NCBI RefSeq assembly: GCF_008764245.1
Contig: NZ_VTQV01000002.1
Location: 31,091 to 95,090 of the forward strand
Source of the DNA: Bacillus subtilis
Lineage (GTDB): Bacteria; Bacillota; Bacilli; Bacillales; Bacillaceae_C
Reading direction: 5' to 3'
Length of the DNA stretch: 64,000 bases
Under the pieces are notes generated by a model. It saw nothing but the letters and a program-made list of their open reading frames with translations, was not told the origin of the DNA and did no database searches. This document shows, piece after piece, positions 61,271 through 64,000 of this stretch. Position 1 is the first letter of the stretch, and every line of letters begins with the position of its first letter. The position numbers and the translations under genes were made by a program.

Positions 61271-63385
61271 ATGAATGCGTTGTTTTGGCTGAATTGGATT
61301 GTTTTCCTGTCTGTAACCGCTTACGCCATTTATCTCTTTGTCTATGTTGTGAAAACAAGAATCGCTTTTATTAAACTTGGAAAAAAAGCAGAATTCGATC
61401 ATGATGTGAAACGGAGACTGAAGAGAATTGGTGACAATGTTTTCGGTCAAAAGAAACTTTTGAAAGATAAGAAGAGTGGTCTTATCCATGTTGTGTTTTT
61501 TTACGGATTTATTCTTGTGCAATTTGGGGCGGTTGATTTTATCTGGAAAGGCCTTGTCCCAGGTTCACATATTCCGTTAGGTCCGCTGTACCCTGGGTTT
61601 AAATTCTTCCAAGAAATGGTTACACTCCTTATTTTAATCGCTGTTATGGGTGCTTTTTATCGTCGATATATTGAAAAGTTAGCTAGATTGAAAAGAGGCT
61701 TTTATGCAGGCCTTGTATTATTATTTATTGGTGGTCTTATGCTATCCGTATTATTTGGAAATGCGATGTCTTTCATATGGCATCAAGAGCCTGCAACATG
61801 GACAGAGCCGGTTGCCTCGGGAATAGCCATAGTTTTTAGTTGGATGGATCCTATAGTGGGTGCTGTATGGTTCTATATTGCTTGGTGGATTCACCTTATT
61901 CTTTTGCTTGCCTTTCTTGTCTATGTTCCCCAATCAAAACATGCCCATTTGATTGCGGGACCAGCAAATGTTTATTTAAGCCATTCTGATGAAGGTAAGA
62001 AATTATCACCGATTGATTTTGAAGATGAAACACAGGAAACGTTTGGTGTAGGAAAGATTGATGAGTTTACGGACTTACAACTAGTCGATCTCTATGCATG
62101 TGTCGAATGTGGACGCTGTACCAATATGTGTCCAGCATCTGCAACTGGAAAAGCCTTATCGCCTATGGATATTATGACCAAATTACGTGACCACCTTACG
62201 AATTATGGGGCGGCTGTAACGAGTAAGCAGCCTTGGGTTCCGACATATGCTTTTTCAGGAACGTTGGGGAATCAATTGGCGAAGGCAGGAACGGGAAAAG
62301 GGGTAAAAGAAGCAGCTGCATCTGTAGACTATCATCCAAGTATGATCGGCGATATTATTACAGAAGAAGAATTGTGGGCTTGTACGACGTGCCGTAACTG
62401 TGAAGATCAATGTCCAGTCATGAATAACCATGTAAGCCATATTCTCGATATGCGCCGTTATCTTGTGCTGACAGAAGGAAAAGTCAATCCAGATGCCCAG
62501 CGTGCCATGCAAAATATTGAGAGGCAAGGAAATCCTTGGGGGTTAAATCGTAAAGAGAAGGAAATGTGGAGAGAAGCCAGGGAAGATGTTCATGTACCAA
62601 CTGTAAAGGAAATGAAAAAGGCGGGAGAAGAATTTGACTATCTGCTTTGGGTTGGCTCCATGGGCGCTTTCGATAACCGCAGTCAAAAAATTGCCCTGGC
62701 CTTTGCAAAACTATTGAATGAAGCAAAGGTGAAATTTGCCATCCTTGGGAATAAAGAGAAAAACTCTGGAGACACCCCACGTAGATTAGGAAACGAATTT
62801 TTATTTCAAGAATTAGCCACGGCCAATATCAAGGAATTCGAAAAACACCAGATTAAAAAAATAGTGACCATTGATCCACACGCTTATAATATATTTAAAA
62901 ATGAGTATCCTGATTTTGGCTTTCAGGCGGAGGTGTATCATCATACGGAACTCCTTTACCAACTGATCCAGGAAGGGCGTTTAAAGCCAAAATTTAAAGT
63001 AGACGAGAAAATCACCTTTCACGATTCTTGTTATCTTGGCCGTTATAATGAGGTGTATGATCCTCCCCGCGAAATTTTAAAAGCCATACCCGGAATTACG
63101 TTGGTCGAAATGAATCGCAACCGTGAGAACGGGATGTGTTGCGGAGCCGGAGGAGGGTTAATGTGGATGGAGGAAGATGTGGGGCAACGTGTAAATGTCG
63201 CTCGCACGGAACAAGCGTTAGAGGTAAACCCATCGATCATTAGTTCAGGATGTCCTTACTGCTTAACGATGTTATCAGATGGCACAAAAGCGAAAGAAGT
63301 GGAAGATGATGTTGGCACCTATGATGTCGCAGAACTATTGGAAAGATCTGTTTGCGGAAAACCAAAAAATGAAAAAGCATCATAA
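61271..63385 (+). CDS. fadF: iron-sulfur electron-transfer protein FadF (YwjF)
   Basis: 704-705 residues. Four to six N-terminal spans (NarI-like heme/membrane part, about 1-230), two 4Fe-4S sites (CVECGRCTNMCP and CTTCRNCEDQCP), then two CCG domains (HDSCYLGRYN...CCGAGGG and SSGCPYC). Resembles the HdrD/GlpC type; thought to accept electrons from acyl-CoA dehydrogenase or ETF and pass them to quinone during beta-oxidation. ATG at 61271. An upstream in-frame start at 61232 lies on the promoter. The usual partner acdA would lie beyond the window or elsewhere. Confidence 0.9.
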   Translation: MNALFWLNWIVFLSVTAYAIYLFVYVVKTRIAFIKLGKKAEFDHDVKRRLKRIGDNVFGQKKLLKDKKSGLIHVVFFYGFILVQFGAVDFIWKGLVPGSHIPLGPLYPGFKFFQEMVTLLILIAVMGAFYRRYIEKLARLKRGFYAGLVLLFIGGLMLSVLFGNAMSFIWHQEPATWTEPVASGIAIVFSWMDPIVGAVWFYIAWWIHLILLLAFLVYVPQSKHAHLIAGPANVYLSHSDEGKKLSPIDFEDETQETFGVGKIDEFTDLQLVDLYACVECGRCTNMCPASATGKALSPMDIMTKLRDHLTNYGAAVTSKQPWVPTYAFSGTLGNQLAKAGTGKGVKEAAASVDYHPSMIGDIITEEELWACTTCRNCEDQCPVMNNHVSHILDMRRYLVLTEGKVNPDAQRAMQNIERQGNPWGLNRKEKEMWREAREDVHVPTVKEMKKAGEEFDYLLWVGSMGAFDNRSQKIALAFAKLLNEAKVKFAILGNKEKNSGDTPRRLGNEFLFQELATANIKEFEKHQIKKIVTIDPHAYNIFKNEYPDFGFQAEVYHHTELLYQLIQEGRLKPKFKVDEKITFHDSCYLGRYNEVYDPPREILKAIPGITLVEMNRNRENGMCCGAGGGLMWMEEDVGQRVNVARTEQALEVNPSIISSGCPYCLTMLSDGTKAKEVEDDVGTYDVAELLERSVCGKPKNEKAS

Positions 63386-63443
63386 GCGTACCGACTCACT
63401 CATAATCTAGAATAAATAAGAGGAAAAAGTCTTCAAAATATGT

Positions 63444-63479
63444 AAAAATAGATAGGGGTAAGACCCCCTATCTATTTTT
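63444..63479 (+). terminator. terminator of fadF
   Basis: AAAATAGATAGGGG/CCCCTATCTATTTT long stem with T run. Confidence 0.9.
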
Positions 63480-63536
63480 AACGTTTTTTTATGAAAAAAG
63501 CTACTGAACAAACCTCGATGAACAGGATGTGGATAT

Positions 63537-63737
63537 ATGAAAATGGTGCTTTTTATAATTGTTGGTAGTCTATTCCTGGTCGCCAGCTTTTTTCTTTATC
63601 AAAACTCGCTAGGGGCCATCCCATTCCTGATTGGATCCATCTTTTTATTCTTTTTAGTACATAAAATCCACTCCACATCCGAAAAAGAAGAAGAGGAAAA
63701 TTCAGTAAAAAATGGCGATCATCACAAAAACCAATAA
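63537..63737 (+). CDS. small two-span membrane protein
   Basis: 66 residues: two hydrophobic spans separated by YQNSLGAIP, then an acidic/His-rich tail (EKEEEENS...DHHKNQ). The ribosome site is weak (AGGATGTGG). Function unknown; could be a real small gene because composition and ending are protein-like. Confidence 0.5.
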   Translation: MKMVLFIIVGSLFLVASFFLYQNSLGAIPFLIGSIFLFFLVHKIHSTSEKEEEENSVKNGDHHKNQ

Positions 63738-63783
63738 TAAATGGAAAAACAGTAGCATAAATGAAATCAATTTGTTTATAATG

Positions 63784-64000
63784 AGAAAAGCGGAAGCGCC
63801 TGTTCAGCGACGTACAAATTTAAAGGCTTCAGACGAGATAAAGGAAACACGATGAGGCCGAAGGACGAATCGATGTTGACTTATCGTAGGAAGAAGCCGT
63901 AAATTTGCTAGTCGCTAGGCGCTGTAGCTGGACAAAGAAAAGCGGAAGCGCCTGTTCAGCGACGTACAAATTTAAAGGCTTCAGACGAGATAAAGGAAAC
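63784..64000 (+). repeat. dispersed repeat family A, tandem pair running off the window end
   Basis: Copy 63784-63936 (153 bp) and an identical-looking second copy from 63937, cut by the window edge. Nested arms AGCGCC/GGCGCT, AGCGAC/GTCGCT, AAATTT/AAATTT and GGCTTC/GAAGCC. Confidence 0.9.

Overview
The window is chromosomal DNA of a low-GC Gram-positive spore former of the family Bacillaceae. Evidence: strong AGGAGG-type ribosome binding sites, frequent TTG and GTG starts, sporulation genes (gerQ, rsfA), bacillithiol genes (bshB2, yojF), and from about 40.6 kb onward a gene order that follows the Bacillus subtilis ywd-ywf-ywg-ywh-ywi-ywj block (ywdI, ywdK, gerQ, hemQ, pta, lipL, rsfA, ywfO, ywgA, ywhB, ywhC, ywhD, pbpG, ywiB, argS, clsB, fadF). 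I cannot name the species.

Layout. 0-4 kb: an orphan sugar-type solute-binding lipoprotein, then the two-gene threonine degradation pathway (kbl, SDR-type tdh). 4-15 kb: a secreted degradation locus with two paralogous M60 (enhancin-like) metallopeptidases, a PL8 polysaccharide lyase sharing its C-terminal modules, and a TasA/camelysin-type protein. A near-consensus catabolite-repression (cre) site precedes the locus. 14.9-15.4 kb: a compact toxin/antisense RNA module and a second tiny membrane peptide. 15.5-21 kb: recQ, a YjiH-type membrane protein, a HAD phosphatase and a small HELGH protein. 21-26 kb: a two-component system with an FtsX-type ABC exporter. 26-31 kb: bshB2-yojF, cstA, pdxK. 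31.5-36 kb: a second two-component system with a LanFEG-type lantibiotic-immunity ABC transporter. 36-40 kb: a partial molybdenum cofactor cluster (mobA-moaE-moaD-moeB) and YhfC. 40-64 kb: the conserved ywd-ywj housekeeping block, interrupted by a cobalamin/iron-siderophore ABC transporter (57-60.6 kb).

The intergenic DNA is unusually informative. Dispersed GC-richer repeats (about 150 bp each, several composite) sit at 17.7, 41.0, 45.8, 49.3, 51.0, 55.7, 60.7 and 63.8 kb and fold into long hairpins whose stems show compensatory changes between copies. The composite copies also carry runs of micro-hairpins with variable stems but an almost invariant AGGA loop. One of them (60962-60973) matches the CsrA/RsmA RNA-binding consensus exactly. 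Two other arrays are present: four 20-bp units at 22.8 kb and eight 52-bp units at 42.4 kb. A 144-bp nested inverted-repeat element lies between ywfO and ywgA.

How the genes work together: the 4-14 kb enzymes look like a coordinated attack on glycoprotein or glycosaminoglycan material. The two sensor/exporter modules look like cell-envelope antimicrobial peptide defences. The 57-60 kb transporter imports a corrinoid or chelated iron. fadF carries a FadR-type operator inside its promoter, tying it to fatty-acid catabolism.
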